Origin: Diplodia intermedia
Lineage: Eukaryota > Ascomycota > Dothideomycetes > Botryosphaeriales > Botryosphaeriaceae
Reading direction: 5' to 3'
NCBI GenBank assembly: GCA_021495925.1
Contig: JAKEKT010000025.1
Location: 62,001-126,000, forward strand
DNA length: 64,000 bases
The translations under genes were made by a program, and so were the position numbers. Below, piece by piece: positions 10,441 through 21,245 of this stretch. Under the pieces are notes generated by a model, which was not told the DNA's origin, made no database searches, and saw only the letters and a list, made by a program, of their open reading frames with translations. Each line of letters opens with the position of its first letter. Position 1 is the first letter of the stretch.

Positions 10441-12315
10441 TTACGATGTCATGTATACGTTCAGGAAGCCGACCCAGCTGCCGAACACGCCAACGGCGCA
10501 GTACGAGCTCGTAAACATCAGGGGGAGGAACTCGAGGCGTGCGCCGAAGACGAGCTGGTGTACAAGCGACGTGTATGCGATCAGTGGAATGGCCACCGCG
10601 ATATACAACAGTGCGAAGCGATCCAGGAGGAAGAACCGCGGCTGTGGAGAGCTGTGTGATCGGATCAGGCCATTGTCAGTGAACAGAGAATCACGAGGGG
10701 GTTTCGATAATGAGGTGCATTAAGGGAAAATGGGACGAGATGGAAGAATCCGGAAGGTGACATGTTAGGTAATAGGGGGCAGCAGATGAGCCGACTATGA
10801 GGGCATTCGAAAGAGATGAGGAAATGAGATACGTACGCAGGCGCCAACCGGTCAAACGCCAACAGCAATGCTACCAGCCAGAAAATGGTGTACAAGATCT
10901 TGATGGGAAATTCCATGGCGGTAAAGAGCAGGGGGAACAGGCTCACGTGCCCGGCAACGGCGAGAGGACGGAACGCTCCGAGATACCGGCGGTCCTTAAG
11001 CGCGATAAGGCTGAAGGGGATGATGACCGTCAAGATGGCCTTCTCGTGCACGTGCCATCCGAAGAGGAAGGAAGCATACCCACAGAGCGTTACAGCGCCG
11101 ATGAAGATCTCCCATGTCGGTTTTAGGAATAGCTTGATGAGCGGAATGATCTGGAAGAGCAGGGTCAGGGCAAAGGTTGCCTGCTTCGGCACATCGGGCA
11201 GAACGGCGAACTGCGTGTCCCCGACGAAGCCTCTAGTCAGGCTGGTTGCCGCCGACCGGTCAACGGGCAGATTAAGGTACGGCGCCAGGTACAGCATAAC
11301 CCTGTCGGCGAACGAGTACAGCGCCCACACGTTGGGGGCCCAGTACGCGTGGGTTAAGCCGCGGTCCCACGGGAAGAGGCGACTCAGCAGCTGCGGCACC
11401 TGGTTCCAGTACACGAAGGGTCCAAACGCGGCGGCGAAGATGGCGAGGATGCCAACGCCCAGCTTCACGCAGTTGAGGAACTGGATGCGGAAGACGGACT
11501 GCGGGCTCAGGCAGTAGACGCGGAGCAGGTACACGAAGTACGCCGGCGCAACGTACAGATACAGGTGCTTGAAGCACAGCAGGGCCGCGAAGAGGTAGCC
11601 GCTGAGCAGCAACGTCGACGGGCGGCGCGCGAGGACCATGGACAGCACCAGGATGCCGAACAGGAAGCCATTGTACTGGAAATGAATGTGGTCAATGATC
11701 AGCAGGGCCGGGGACAGCAGGACCGAAAGAGCAGCGGCGTGGGCAAGCCTTCTCGAGCTGGCCGTCCGGACGTATCTGTCACGCGTCAGGCGGCGCGTCA
11801 AGATTGCAGGAGCGGGCAGCATACAGGTGAAGAGCATAGACCAGGACCAGCTCGGTGACGATCACGGTGGCGCGGTGGAAGTAGACGGTCTGCCAGGTGT
11901 CGTAGCCAAGCGCCTTGACGTTGAGCAGGCCGGGCTCGACCAGGCGGGCGGCCTGAGACAGGGCATATTCAAAGTAGGCAAAGAAAGGCGGGTAGTCGAG
12001 CGTCCATTCCGACGTGTGCTGCATTCCATCAGCGGGCGGCGCGGCGGCTGAGACGGCGACTCACCTCGTAGTACCAGCCGCGGACGGGCAGCGAGTGGGT
12101 GAGGGCGAGCCAGTTGCGGTGGACCTCGAAGTCGGTGGATTTGCTGGGCAGCCGGCGGGTCAGCGTGTTGCCCGGCGGCGCGGCTCGAGCATTGATGGCG
12201 AGATTGGGGTCTTAGACAGCGGCGGAATGACCTACTACGCAGGGAGCAGCAGCAGCTTGAGCGCCGTGGCGACGAGGGCGCACTGGGCCAGCGACGGGTG
12301 CAGGGCGTCGGCCAT
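10441..12315 (-). CDS. ALG8: Dolichyl-P-Glc:Glc1Man9GlcNAc2-PP-dolichol alpha-1,3-glucosyltransferase Alg8
   Basis: Predicted 499-residue multi-pass ER membrane enzyme. It adds the second glucose to the lipid-linked oligosaccharide used for N-glycosylation, with Dol-P-Glc as donor. Five exons: 12315-12239, 12143-12065, 12018-11825, 11775-10837 and 10651-10441. Joined exons give STDFEVHRNWLALTHSLP and then EHTSEWTLDYPPFFAYFEY, the luminal motifs of the ALG6/ALG8 family. The phrase DHIHFQYNGFLFGIL has Ile after DH, which favours ALG8 over ALG6. Many hydrophobic helices follow, then a conserved GWHVHEKAIL motif. The last exon supplies the terminal helices that the long fourth exon lacks, ending ...VYMTS. 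Length is normal for the family. Retention of the last intron would read in frame for about 58 codons and remove these helices. The gene is divergent from the RRM gene at 13,225. Confidence 0.93.
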
Positions 12316-13224
12316 GCTTGGCACACGTGAGGAGGAGGAGGATCTGGGTGCGCGTCGTCGTATAGGGGCCGCTATTTGGACGGGCTGATGAAGATGCGCA
12401 TGGCTGGGCGGTCGCGGACCCTGCCGGCCGCGTCGGGGCTAGCGCAAGGTACGGTTTGAGGAGGACAACCACGCCCGCAATCTCAGCGCGCGGCCTGTGC
12501 TGCTGTCTCGTGCGCTCGCTAAGAATGTTTGGGTAGGGCGCCGCGGCGCTCATTTCGCGGCGGCCTGGCTCCCCTGGACCGCCAGCCCTGCCGCTGCCAC
12601 TGTGCTACGCGCAACTGCACGCACGCCGAGGTCGCCGCTCGCTCGCCTCCTCGCGCCCTCCGCTACGACGCCGCCGCTCCTTGCTCGTCGTTCCCTTCGT
12701 TGCCAGGCCGTGCCACGCCTACGCCCGGCCACATTCCTTCCGCCGACGCACACCCTGCGCCGGCGCCGACAAAACCCCCCGCCGGCGCGTGCGCACCCTT
12801 CACATAACCACGCCTCCAGCGCTGCCTGTCTCCGCAAAAGGGGCTCCGCGAGACCACACCGCTGACTCGCTGCTGCCTGCCCGCCCGCCCGCCTTCACCT
12901 CCTCCGCGCTCTGGTGTGCCCGCGGCATTGCTCGCGCGCCTTCGCTTCCACCCTCGCCCTCGCACGCGTACGCCGGCTCCTGCGCGCAGATCCAATATCA
13001 ACTCGCCCGCTCACCTCTCGACAGGGCAACCCCCCGCCTGCGCAATTCGCCTCGAGCTCCGCATCGGCCAGCGTGCTGTCCCGTCGCCGCCGTTCTCCAA
13101 TTCTTCGTACCCTAATAATTCCCTAGTCCGGTACGCAACGCACCGGACGCTCTAATACAACACGACGGCTGTCCTATCTACCAGTGCGCGGGACGCTTTT
13201 GTCCTGCCACCGCACCTGCTCGCC
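12316..13224. promoter_or_regulatory. Divergent promoter region ALG8 / RRM protein gene
   Basis: 909 bp between two divergent start codons. The half next to the RRM gene is strongly C/T-rich on the plus strand, as fungal leaders often are. Long frames here (for example 12,497-12,865) are Arg/Ala/Pro-rich products of GC content, not genes. No specific factor site identified. Confidence 0.45.
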
Positions 13225-15723
13225 ATGCAACAAGACTCCACCCCCGCGGGCCCCGGCGCTGCGCGAATGAGCTCCTTCTCAAAAACCTCGATGAACGGCG
13301 ACTCGACCGGCTTCTCGCACGGAGCGTTCCATTCGAATCAGCCCTCCATCACCGGCTACGGCGATCGACACCCTCAGAGGAACCTGCCCAGCATCTCCAC
13401 CGGCAGACTAGGCGGCCTCAACCAGACCGGCGCAGACATGCAGACTCCTGGCACCGCCTTCGACATGAACTTCACCCCGCTGCTGCCCTCGCAGCTGCTG
13501 CTGGGCTCGCCCTTCCAGCCTGGCTCGCCCAACGCCTTCGGCTCGCCCCAGTTCCAGAGCTTCTCCAGCTTCCAGAACGGCGCCCCCCAGCAGCAGCACC
13601 AGCAGCCGCAGATGGGCAGCCCCATCCAGGCCCCCATGTCGCCCCAGCTCTACCAGAGCATGATGTCGCCCACCGGCATCAACACGCCGTCCTTCTTCGC
13701 CGGCCCGCAGTCGCCCACCGGCGCCTTCCCCAGCCTCGCCAACCAGGCCCTGGGCGGCCTGGGTTCGCAGATGCACATGGCCCCCGGCCTCGTCTCGGGC
13801 ACGAGCAGGACCGTGTACCTGGGCAACATTCCCCCGGAGACGACCGCCGAGGAGATTCTGGGACACGTGAGGAGCGGCCAGATCGAGTCGGTCAGGCTCC
13901 TGCCCGACAAGAACTGCGCCTTCATCTCCTTCCTCGACAGCAGCTCTGCCACGCACTTCCACTCTGACGCAATCTTGAAAAAGTTGTCAATCAGGGGCCA
14001 GGACATCAAGATCGGCTGGGGCAAGCCTTCGCAGGTCCCCACATCGGTCGCTCTGGCCGTCCAGCAGTCGGGTGCGTCCAGGAACGTGTACCTGGGGAAC
14101 CTGTCCGAGGACGTCACCGAGGAGGAGCTTCGGGAGGATCTGGGCAAGTTTGGGTCCATCGATACCGTCAAGATTGTGAGGGAGAAGGCGATTGGCTTCG
14201 TCCACTTCCTGTCCATCGGAAACGCCATCAAGGCCGTCGCCCAGCTTCCCCAGGAGCCCAAGTGGCAGCCGCCGCGTCGTGTCTACTACGGCAAGGACCG
14301 TTGTGCCTACGTCTCGAAGACGCAGCAGCAGAACGCGGCGCAGTACCTTGGCATTGCGCCCGGCTACGCCCACGTCCTCAACGGCGCCGACCGGGACCTG
14401 ATTTCGAATGCTCTGGCTCAGCAGTCCGTTGCTGCAGCCGCTGTTGCGACATCCGCTGGCGGTGCCAACAACCTGGGCAACAGGACCGTCTACCTTGGCA
14501 ACATCCATCCTGAAACGACCATCGAGGAAATCTGCAACGTTGTCCGGGGCGGCCTCCTGCACCACATCCGTTACATTCCCGACAAGCACATCTGCTTCGT
14601 TACCTTCATCGACCCCACTTCCGCCGCTTCTTTCTACGCTCTCAGCCAGCTTCAGGGTCTGATGATCCATAACCGCCGCCTGAAGATTGGCTGGGGCAAG
14701 CACTCGGGAGCCCTGCCACCTGCGATTGCGCTGGCCGTCAGCGGCGGCGCGTCTCGAAACGTCTACATTGGCAACCTGGACGAATCCTGGACGGAGGAGC
14801 GCCTCCGCCAAGACTTTTCCGAGTATGGCGAGATTGAATTGGTCAACACGCTGCGCGAGAAGAGCTGCGCGTTTGTGAACTTCACCAACATTGCCAATGC
14901 CATCAAAGCGATCGAGGCCGTCCGCCAGAAGGACGAGTACAAGCGTTTCAAGGTCAACTTTGGCAAGGATCGCTGCGGCAACCCCCCTCGTCAGCTGCAG
15001 AACATGCAGAACCAGCAGGGCCAGCAGAACGGCGAGCTGCAATCCCCGTCGCCGCTCAATGGCATGTCGCAGCCGAACAGGAGCCAGAACTCGATCTCCC
15101 CCACTGGTTCCGGCAACCCCGGCGTGCAGGCCCCGACCCCCGCCAACATCCTCTACCAGAGCCAAAACAACCCGCTCATCTTGTACCTGCAGGCCCAGCA
15201 ATCGCAGCCCCAGCAGCCTCAGCAGCAGCAGCAGTACCAGCAGCAGCCGTCGAACCTGGACCCCTTCCCGAGTGCCCAGCAGCAACAGCAGCAGCAACAG
15301 CAGCAGAACTCGCAGCAGAGCCAGTTCCCCAGCCCCCAGGCTGCATTCTATGCGGCGGATAACGCGAACGCGGCCCCGGCGCACACGTCGCACCATGGCC
15401 CGAGCAGCTCTTTCAGCTTGACGAACGGATCCGGCCCTGCGTCCAACTCGGGCTCTGGCTCCACGACGATTGGCGGGCTGCTTGCGCCCTCGAACCTTGG
15501 CAGGAGTGCTCAGCACGCGCGTGCTGTCAGCTTGCCCGTGTTCTCGCAGGGCCCCTTTGGTCAGCCTTCGAGCGCCACGAGCCAGGGCCAGAGCCAGAAC
15601 TTCGGCAGCCTGGCCAGCGGGCTGGGTGGCTTCGGCGCCGGCAACGGCTTCGGTCTCGCGATCCAGGGCGAGGGCCACGGCGGCCTGCCCGGCTGGGCTG
15701 AAGAGGAGGCTGGTGCAAACTAA
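13225..15723 (+). CDS. Four-RRM RNA-binding protein, Nrd1/Mrn1-like
   Basis: Intronless 832-residue protein. The layout, four RNA-recognition motifs between disordered flanks, matches fission yeast Nrd1 (negative regulator of differentiation) and budding yeast Mrn1, which bind mRNAs. RNP2-type cores are plain: RTVYLGNIPPETT (RRM1, about 193-270), RNVYLGNLSEDVT (RRM2, about 284-360), RTVYLGNIHPETT (RRM3, about 419-493) and RNVYIGNLDESWT (RRM4, about 510-585). RRMs 1/3 and 2/4 resemble each other, as if a pair was duplicated. RRM1 and RRM3 both end in IGWGK; RRM2 and RRM4 both end in (Y/F)GKDRC. The first 190 residues are Ser/Gly/Gln/Pro-rich. The tail has long Gln runs and Gly/Ser repeats, suggesting condensate-type behaviour (inference). 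Met15 is an alternative start. Confidence 0.88.
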   Translation: MQQDSTPAGPGAARMSSFSKTSMNGDSTGFSHGAFHSNQPSITGYGDRHPQRNLPSISTGRLGGLNQTGADMQTPGTAFDMNFTPLLPSQLLLGSPFQPGSPNAFGSPQFQSFSSFQNGAPQQQHQQPQMGSPIQAPMSPQLYQSMMSPTGINTPSFFAGPQSPTGAFPSLANQALGGLGSQMHMAPGLVSGTSRTVYLGNIPPETTAEEILGHVRSGQIESVRLLPDKNCAFISFLDSSSATHFHSDAILKKLSIRGQDIKIGWGKPSQVPTSVALAVQQSGASRNVYLGNLSEDVTEEELREDLGKFGSIDTVKIVREKAIGFVHFLSIGNAIKAVAQLPQEPKWQPPRRVYYGKDRCAYVSKTQQQNAAQYLGIAPGYAHVLNGADRDLISNALAQQSVAAAAVATSAGGANNLGNRTVYLGNIHPETTIEEICNVVRGGLLHHIRYIPDKHICFVTFIDPTSAASFYALSQLQGLMIHNRRLKIGWGKHSGALPPAIALAVSGGASRNVYIGNLDESWTEERLRQDFSEYGEIELVNTLREKSCAFVNFTNIANAIKAIEAVRQKDEYKRFKVNFGKDRCGNPPRQLQNMQNQQGQQNGELQSPSPLNGMSQPNRSQNSISPTGSGNPGVQAPTPANILYQSQNNPLILYLQAQQSQPQQPQQQQQYQQQPSNLDPFPSAQQQQQQQQQQNSQQSQFPSPQAAFYAADNANAAPAHTSHHGPSSSFSLTNGSGPASNSGSGSTTIGGLLAPSNLGRSAQHARAVSLPVFSQGPFGQPSSATSQGQSQNFGSLASGLGGFGAGNGFGLAIQGEGHGGLPGWAEEEAGAN
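15190..15310 (+). repeat. CAG/CAA repeat coding poly-Gln tracts
   Basis: Two dense CAG/CAA clusters inside the RRM gene, at about 15,205-15,247 and 15,277-15,306. They encode interrupted Gln runs, including one of ten residues. Mixed CAG and CAA codons suggest selection for glutamine and not fresh slippage alone. Confidence 0.85.
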
Positions 15724-17317
15724 GCGCTCCGAATATCCGGATAGATGGCATCGTTGGTCACTTGACCGCTTCAGAGATCTCTCTTCAATTTGCTTCATTT
15801 CGTTTTGTTTGTTGTGATCTGGTCACATTTGCATGCCATCTTGCGCTTCTTTTGTTGATACTTGTTGTCATTTGACACTTCTCTTTTCTCCGAGTTTTTG
15901 ATCCGACGCACGCACTGTACTCCATTGTATTATTGAAAGTTTTCTTGGTGGATGCGGGTTATTTGCGTGTCATGACGTTCGCTATTGTTATTCCTCTGAA
16001 TTGATTTACGTAGCTATCCCCGCCCCTCGCATACCCCTCATACCCTTAATACTACCCTTCACCGAACGCAGCAACTTCCTTCGCTTCATTCTTACCGTTC
16101 TTCTCTTTATCGGTTCTCCAGTTTGAATAGGGTGTGGAGGCGGAGTGTGTTAAGATTGAGAATGATTCCCCCTTTTTTTTGCGATTCCTTCTGGCAAAGA
16201 TTCCCCCCGGTTGGGTTTTGATACCACACTACCATGGCATTCGATTCGCTGAGGCACTTCTCACCTTTGACAATTACTTCTTTCAACGATTCAGAGTAGC
16301 GACGCCACGCAGCTGGCGAGGGAGGAGCAAGGAGCGAGGAGCAAAATGACACGAGGGCGGAGCCACCATACCCCTCCGACCGAATCGACGAACTTAGGGC
16401 TTAATGAGAAGGGGATACCAAGGGAGAGAGACGGAAAAGGTAGCAATGCAAGATTGAACACGAGGACGACGGACCGTTCGGCGAGCGGACTTGAAACAGT
16501 GGCATGTTCCTGGCTTCGTTGACTGGAATGTGCCATCTTTTCCGCTCTCGTCTGTCTCTCTAGTATTCCTTGGGAGAGAAAGGACCAGAGCGAGGGCAAG
16601 AGGCAGAAGCAGATATAAGAAACACGAGAAAAATACAAGCAAAAGATCGTAATGTGGGAACTAATGTCTGGTTTGATTCTTTTGCTTTTCCTCGTCGAAG
16701 ATAATGTAATGTAAGAAAGGGCGGGCTGCCGACGACGGCGAGGTCGTGTCGAACAGTGTGCTACTATGTACCACCACCACCGCTCCATAATGAATGTCCA
16801 GATCGATGACACTGTATGAACTAGTTGTGACTGGACACGCGTCGGCCCGACGGCTGAGATCTGTGGGAACTTTGTTGTAGATATTCCTGCGACTCCAAAA
16901 ACACTTCGCCCCAGATCTTCCAACGCCGCCGCGCCACTACACCCGCAACGACCGGCAATATCGCAGGATGGCGCTCCGAGTGTGCGGGAAGCCTCGCCTG
17001 TTCAGCCCTACGGGTGGGCGGCTTCCAAGGTAGGAAGGGCCACCCTTGGGTGTGCATCACAGGCCGGGCCCGTCTCCCTAGCAACCACCTGCGCCCATAA
17101 TATCACCGCCGAAGCACTTTCGCGCGCCTTCTACAAATGGCCGCGCGGGGCTGGCTTTTTTCCTTTCTCAGGGTCCAGTTGCTGCCTGCAGGGTCCGGCG
17201 CATACTGCTTGCGCAAGCTACATAAAGCTCCCGCTCTTCCTCCAACCTGCACACCTTTGCATCTTCGCCCGCCTCGACATCCTTGCTGCGCCACCATCGC
17301 CTTCTTCACCCATCCTT
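15724..17317. other. Intergenic between two plus-strand genes
   Basis: 1.6 kb. The first part is T-rich and probably 3' untranslated region of the RRM gene. The part before 17,318 is the presumed promoter and leader of the F-box-like gene. The upstream frame from 16,982 is open into that gene, but its extra 112 residues look non-coding. No gene supported on the minus strand. Confidence 0.5.
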
Positions 17318-18724
17318 ATGGCTGCCTCCACTTCGCCCGTCATCGTCATGGCGCCTGAGCCCCCCATCTACAAGCTTCCGACCGAGGTACTCGAACTCAT
17401 CCTCGAGGAAACCGGTGACAAAGAGGAACACAAGAAGCAATGTTTTGTCTCCAAGCGGTTCCGGTATATTGCACAGAGACTGCTCTTCAAGAAACTCACC
17501 ATTTGGTATCACAACATCGTCCCAGCTACGAAGCTGTTCCTACTCCGAGAGGACCTCGCTAAGTCATTGCAGTCCTTGACCGTGGTGTTTAACCAAACCG
17601 GTCCGCCTGCTCTCTTAGTTGAGAACTTCCGCTTCGCACGGGAGGTGCATGTTCCCGAGCAGCCGGAGGGCACCTTTATGCACGCAGCCTCAAAGGTGCT
17701 GAGCGAGACTGTGGATACCGCTCTGAAGATGTTTTGGCTTACAGAGCTTGGCAAGAAGCAGCCTGACGCCTATCTCGCGTTGCTTCTCACAATTCTGCCA
17801 GCCGTCAAGACGGCTTACATGCAAATCAACGACCTTCAAGATCATAGGATGTCATTCTTGGAGCTGGCTCTCACAACTGTCGCGAAAACCTACGCCACCA
17901 CGCCCGCTGGCGAGAAGCCACGCTACTTGATGGGAATGCTTGAGAAACTCACAATCATGCACGCATCACTGGAGATCCCCTGCTCCTCTCTGAGTGCCCT
18001 GTTCACAGCGCCATGCTTGAAGAAGATTGACATGGACAGCTACACCTCCCCAAGTATGTCGCTAGACATACTTCCCACCCGTACCAAGATCACGAACATC
18101 GACCTCAACACCTACCACCTTGAGGCTTCCTTCCTCAGTGCGCTCGTCCGGGCCAGCCCACTTCTGACCAACTTGATTGTCAGCTGTGGCATGCCTGAGC
18201 AGATCAACAACTGGCTCGAGCCGGTTTGCGACGCTATCAGCAAACGCGCCTCCACGATTGAGGTCCTCGCGCTCCTCACCACGATCAGGGAGGGCATCCA
18301 CTTAATCCCCATCCATTTTGAATCTTTGGCAAGCTTCCGAAAACTCAAGGTCCTCGACATTCCGGAAGCCTTGCTTCTCGGGTGTCCTCCACAGATCGAG
18401 GATCGTTCGCTCTTCTCTAACACCTTGCCGTCAAGCCTTCAGAGGCTGCGCTTGTCCTCTTGCACGTCCACGGACCTGGAGGCTCTTGCTTCCATTGCAG
18501 ACGCCGGGCGCGACTCATTCCCGGACCTTCAACTCATCTGCATGGACTTCGGAAGAGTCGCGGATACACAAGACAAAGAGGTCGAACAGCTGATCAAGGA
18601 TTTGGTCGAAGTCGCCAAGAGCCTCAAGAACAGCATCCGGGCCCATCTGTACTGGCATATGCAGACGCTGCACACACCAGCCGCCGACGCCGCCCTGCAG
18701 CAGTTCTTTGACGACAATCTCTGA
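17318..18724 (+). CDS. F-box-like protein, lineage-restricted
   Basis: Intronless 468-residue protein. An F-box-like segment at about residues 17-62 starts IYKLPTEVLELILEETGD and ends FRYIAQRLLFKKLTIW, the LPxEVLxxIL...LF pattern common in ascomycete F-box proteins. The remainder has repeated Leu-rich stretches (for example LTVVF, LEKLTIM, KLKVLDIPEALLL and LQRLRLSS), suggesting degenerate leucine-rich repeats that could bind a substrate for an SCF ubiquitin ligase. That role is inference from architecture only. I chose the ATG at 17,318 because coding-like composition begins there, although the frame is open upstream to 16,982. Another Met lies ten codons further in. I do not recognise a specific orthologue. 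Confidence 0.65.
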   Translation: MAASTSPVIVMAPEPPIYKLPTEVLELILEETGDKEEHKKQCFVSKRFRYIAQRLLFKKLTIWYHNIVPATKLFLLREDLAKSLQSLTVVFNQTGPPALLVENFRFAREVHVPEQPEGTFMHAASKVLSETVDTALKMFWLTELGKKQPDAYLALLLTILPAVKTAYMQINDLQDHRMSFLELALTTVAKTYATTPAGEKPRYLMGMLEKLTIMHASLEIPCSSLSALFTAPCLKKIDMDSYTSPSMSLDILPTRTKITNIDLNTYHLEASFLSALVRASPLLTNLIVSCGMPEQINNWLEPVCDAISKRASTIEVLALLTTIREGIHLIPIHFESLASFRKLKVLDIPEALLLGCPPQIEDRSLFSNTLPSSLQRLRLSSCTSTDLEALASIADAGRDSFPDLQLICMDFGRVADTQDKEVEQLIKDLVEVAKSLKNSIRAHLYWHMQTLHTPAADAALQQFFDDNL

Positions 18725-19951
18725 GTTCTTGGTCGTATCTTGAGCTTTTTCCTGGACCGTTGGTGGTGATTTGGTCCATCTTCTCTTGAGCATTTGGGTT
18801 CCGCAATTGAACCTTGCTCGACTACAACTTGATACGATACCCAGGACGTCCCTTTCGGCTTCCAAAAAAATTCCTTTTGTTTATCTGCTTCTCAATCGCC
18901 CACACTAATACAGAACCTCCTCTGGTGGCAAGAGAGGAACGGCACACTGACTCGGAGCTTCCTTTTCATTCTGTATATCAGCAACACGTTTTCCTATCGA
19001 TCTTCGCACCCCTGGTAGCACGGAGCTCCCCTTCTCGACGGAACGGCTCTGCTATGCTGCCTTCAGCACAGCTTCTCCAAGATTCTGCTTTCTTTTGTCA
19101 ACTTCGTTGCGGTACAGACCCGATCGGCTATTACATTCTGCTCATCTGGTGCTTCCTTGGCGGGAGAGAAGGAACACGCTTGGGCATTCGGGCTTCTCAT
19201 GGTCTTCCTCAATCTGGTATTTGGCGGAGGAGAGTTTGCTCAATTCGGGATTTCCGGCTTCTGCTTCTGGGTTTTCAACGGTGGATTTGCTTCAATCTGG
19301 CTCTTCAATGGCGGGTTCTCTTTCTTTTTTCCAGCCTGACGACCCTTATGGTGGACGTGACGGACACAGATAGCTCAGGCGGGAATGAGAACCTTCCTAC
19401 GATAGTGATGCGCTGTGTGATCGTGAACCTTGCATGCTGCTCATGGTGTTGAGAAGGCGAAGACGAACAGAGCCGACAGCTTCAACATCCGCATGAACCA
19501 TCCGGATGAAGCCCATCCGTAGCTCTCTCGAGCCCGCTCGCTCGGATCCACCATCTCCGATATCAAGCGCACCGGAGCCAGCTACACCTACAGCTTCATC
19601 GCCACCTGTTTGCGCGCCTTCGCACACCCACCGCTCGCAAACCAACCACCGCGAGCACTGGTACTCCGCTCATCGACCGACCTTGTTTCGGACAGGCGCG
19701 TGTACGCGCGCTCGAACAGCCCTCTCAAAGCTCCGTCGACCTCTTTCCTCCCTTCTGCGCGACGAGAAATATCTGACACTGTCTGTCCTTTACCCATCCG
19801 ACCACGGCGTCGAGCCGTCCGGCTGTCCCGGCGTCTGCTCACTTACCTCGGCATCCGGCACTAGACTCCTACTTCCCACCTTCGCTCCGTTTCCGTCTTA
19901 CCTACGCCGAAGGACACATTCCCTTTCGCCTCACAGCAGTAGTCGCAGTGT

Positions 19952-19987
19952 GAACGAACGAACGAGCGAACGAACAAACGAACGAAC
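19952..19987. repeat. (GAAC)n microsatellite
   Basis: About nine GAAC units with GAGC and AAAC variants, in the intergenic region between the F-box-like gene and MRH4. Confidence 0.85.
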
Positions 19988-20063
19988 ACCAGCGGCAGAC
20001 ACAGACAGACAAACAAGCATACAACCCCAGGATGCGCAAGACGTCCGACCGCTCTGGCCTGAT

Positions 20064-20081
20064 GCCCCCCTTCCGGGGGGC
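20064..20081. repeat. Perfect GC hairpin, 7-bp stem
   Basis: GCCCCCC, then TTCC, then GGGGGGC forms a perfect inverted repeat with a four-base loop. Composition-driven chance is possible. A structural role in a transcript's untranslated region is only a guess. Confidence 0.6.
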
Positions 20082-21245
20082 CGTTGACGCGCCAACGACA
20101 CAGACGCGCCTGAGCGTGTGCGTGCGTGCGCGCCATGTCGGGCTGGCTGGCTGGGCTTGGCGCACAGACGACAATCTTGGGCGCAGCTGGGATGGGATGC
20201 TTATGCTTTTGGGGATCCAGGCCAGCCAGGCCCATCGTGGCCGTCCGTTCGTCCATGGTCGGATCCAGCGGGCCACTATTTGTTGTACGGCTTTGTTGGT
20301 TGTTGTTGGTCACGAGGGCGACGATGACATGAAGAGAGAGAGACAGAGAAAGGCGGACGGAGGAGAAGGAGGAGGAAGAAGAGGCGAACACAAAAAACAG
20401 GCAACGGGGAAAAACAAACAAAAGCATGTCGGACGGAGAGGTATGTAGAGGAACTTGTTACCGGAGGGATGGGAGGGGAGGGGAGCTTCTAGGCAGGACA
20501 TAGGCGCGGGATCCGAAACGGCCATACTGCATCCTCACGGCTTTCCGCGGCGGCGGCAGGACAAGGACATGGGCTCCATTCGCAGCGGCTACATGGCCAT
20601 GAAGCTGAAAACACAGCAACAAACAGTCCTAAAATAGACGTTGGTTGTGTCGCCATCGCGATGCAAAGCGGCTCTGCTGTTACTACTGTTACATATGTGT
20701 CGGGTAGATGCGGTGTGGGGCTGGCGGTGTCGTTGGGCCGCCAGCCTCACGATGCGCTAGCCGGGTGCCGTGGCTGTTTACCGCGCGCATGATGTCACTC
20801 TTCTATTATTCCTTGGCTCGCTAGCGGGAACCACGGGGCGGCCAAAAACGCGCGGCAGCTGGTCGAATGGCACTCTCGCATGTCGGAAGAAGGCAGCAAT
20901 GCGATTCAGCTAATGCGTATATTGTGATTCGCGGTTCCGCCAAACGACGCTAACTTGGCTGTAGCCCCATCTGGAACGTTGCCCGCTCCGCTTCCACTGG
21001 CTGTAAGGAAGCGAGCTGAAAGCTATTCTGGAGCAGTCCATCTTCCCTACCTCAGTAACACCGGAGCCACGGATATAACAGACTCGCCGTGTTGTTGTCA
21101 ACCAGTAGGGACCGCCTGGGAATGACGAGTTGCTGCTTCAAACTATCATGTCATCAACGGCATCTGCAGACGTGAATCCTTTTTCTACATTGTGTTGTAC
21201 AGCTCCGTTGGGACAGAGGCCATTATACATACTTACGAGCATCGA

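Larger units (their letters stand above)
18725..21245. other. 2.5 kb intergenic between convergent genes
   Basis: Lies between the F-box-like gene (plus) and MRH4 (minus). No gene supported. It contains a (GAAC)n tract and a perfect GC hairpin (both listed). A 60-codon hydrophobic frame at 19,157-19,339 (Phe/Gly/Leu-rich) is noted as a curiosity. Frames at 19,506-20,448 on both strands lack family resemblance. Confidence 0.5.

Noticed and set aside
10665..10836. Open continuation of the long ALG8 exon as the true C-terminus
   Set aside because: The family's terminal helices are found in a separate downstream exon with good splice sites, so the continuation is read as intron; kept only as a retention finding.
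13987..15798. 603-codon minus-strand frame opposite the RRM gene
   Set aside because: It is the antisense shadow of four unmistakable RRMs, with Leu/Arg/Ala-rich low complexity.
16982..17317. 112-codon N-terminal extension of the F-box-like protein
   Set aside because: Composition is leader-like, and the F-box with its own ATG follows directly.
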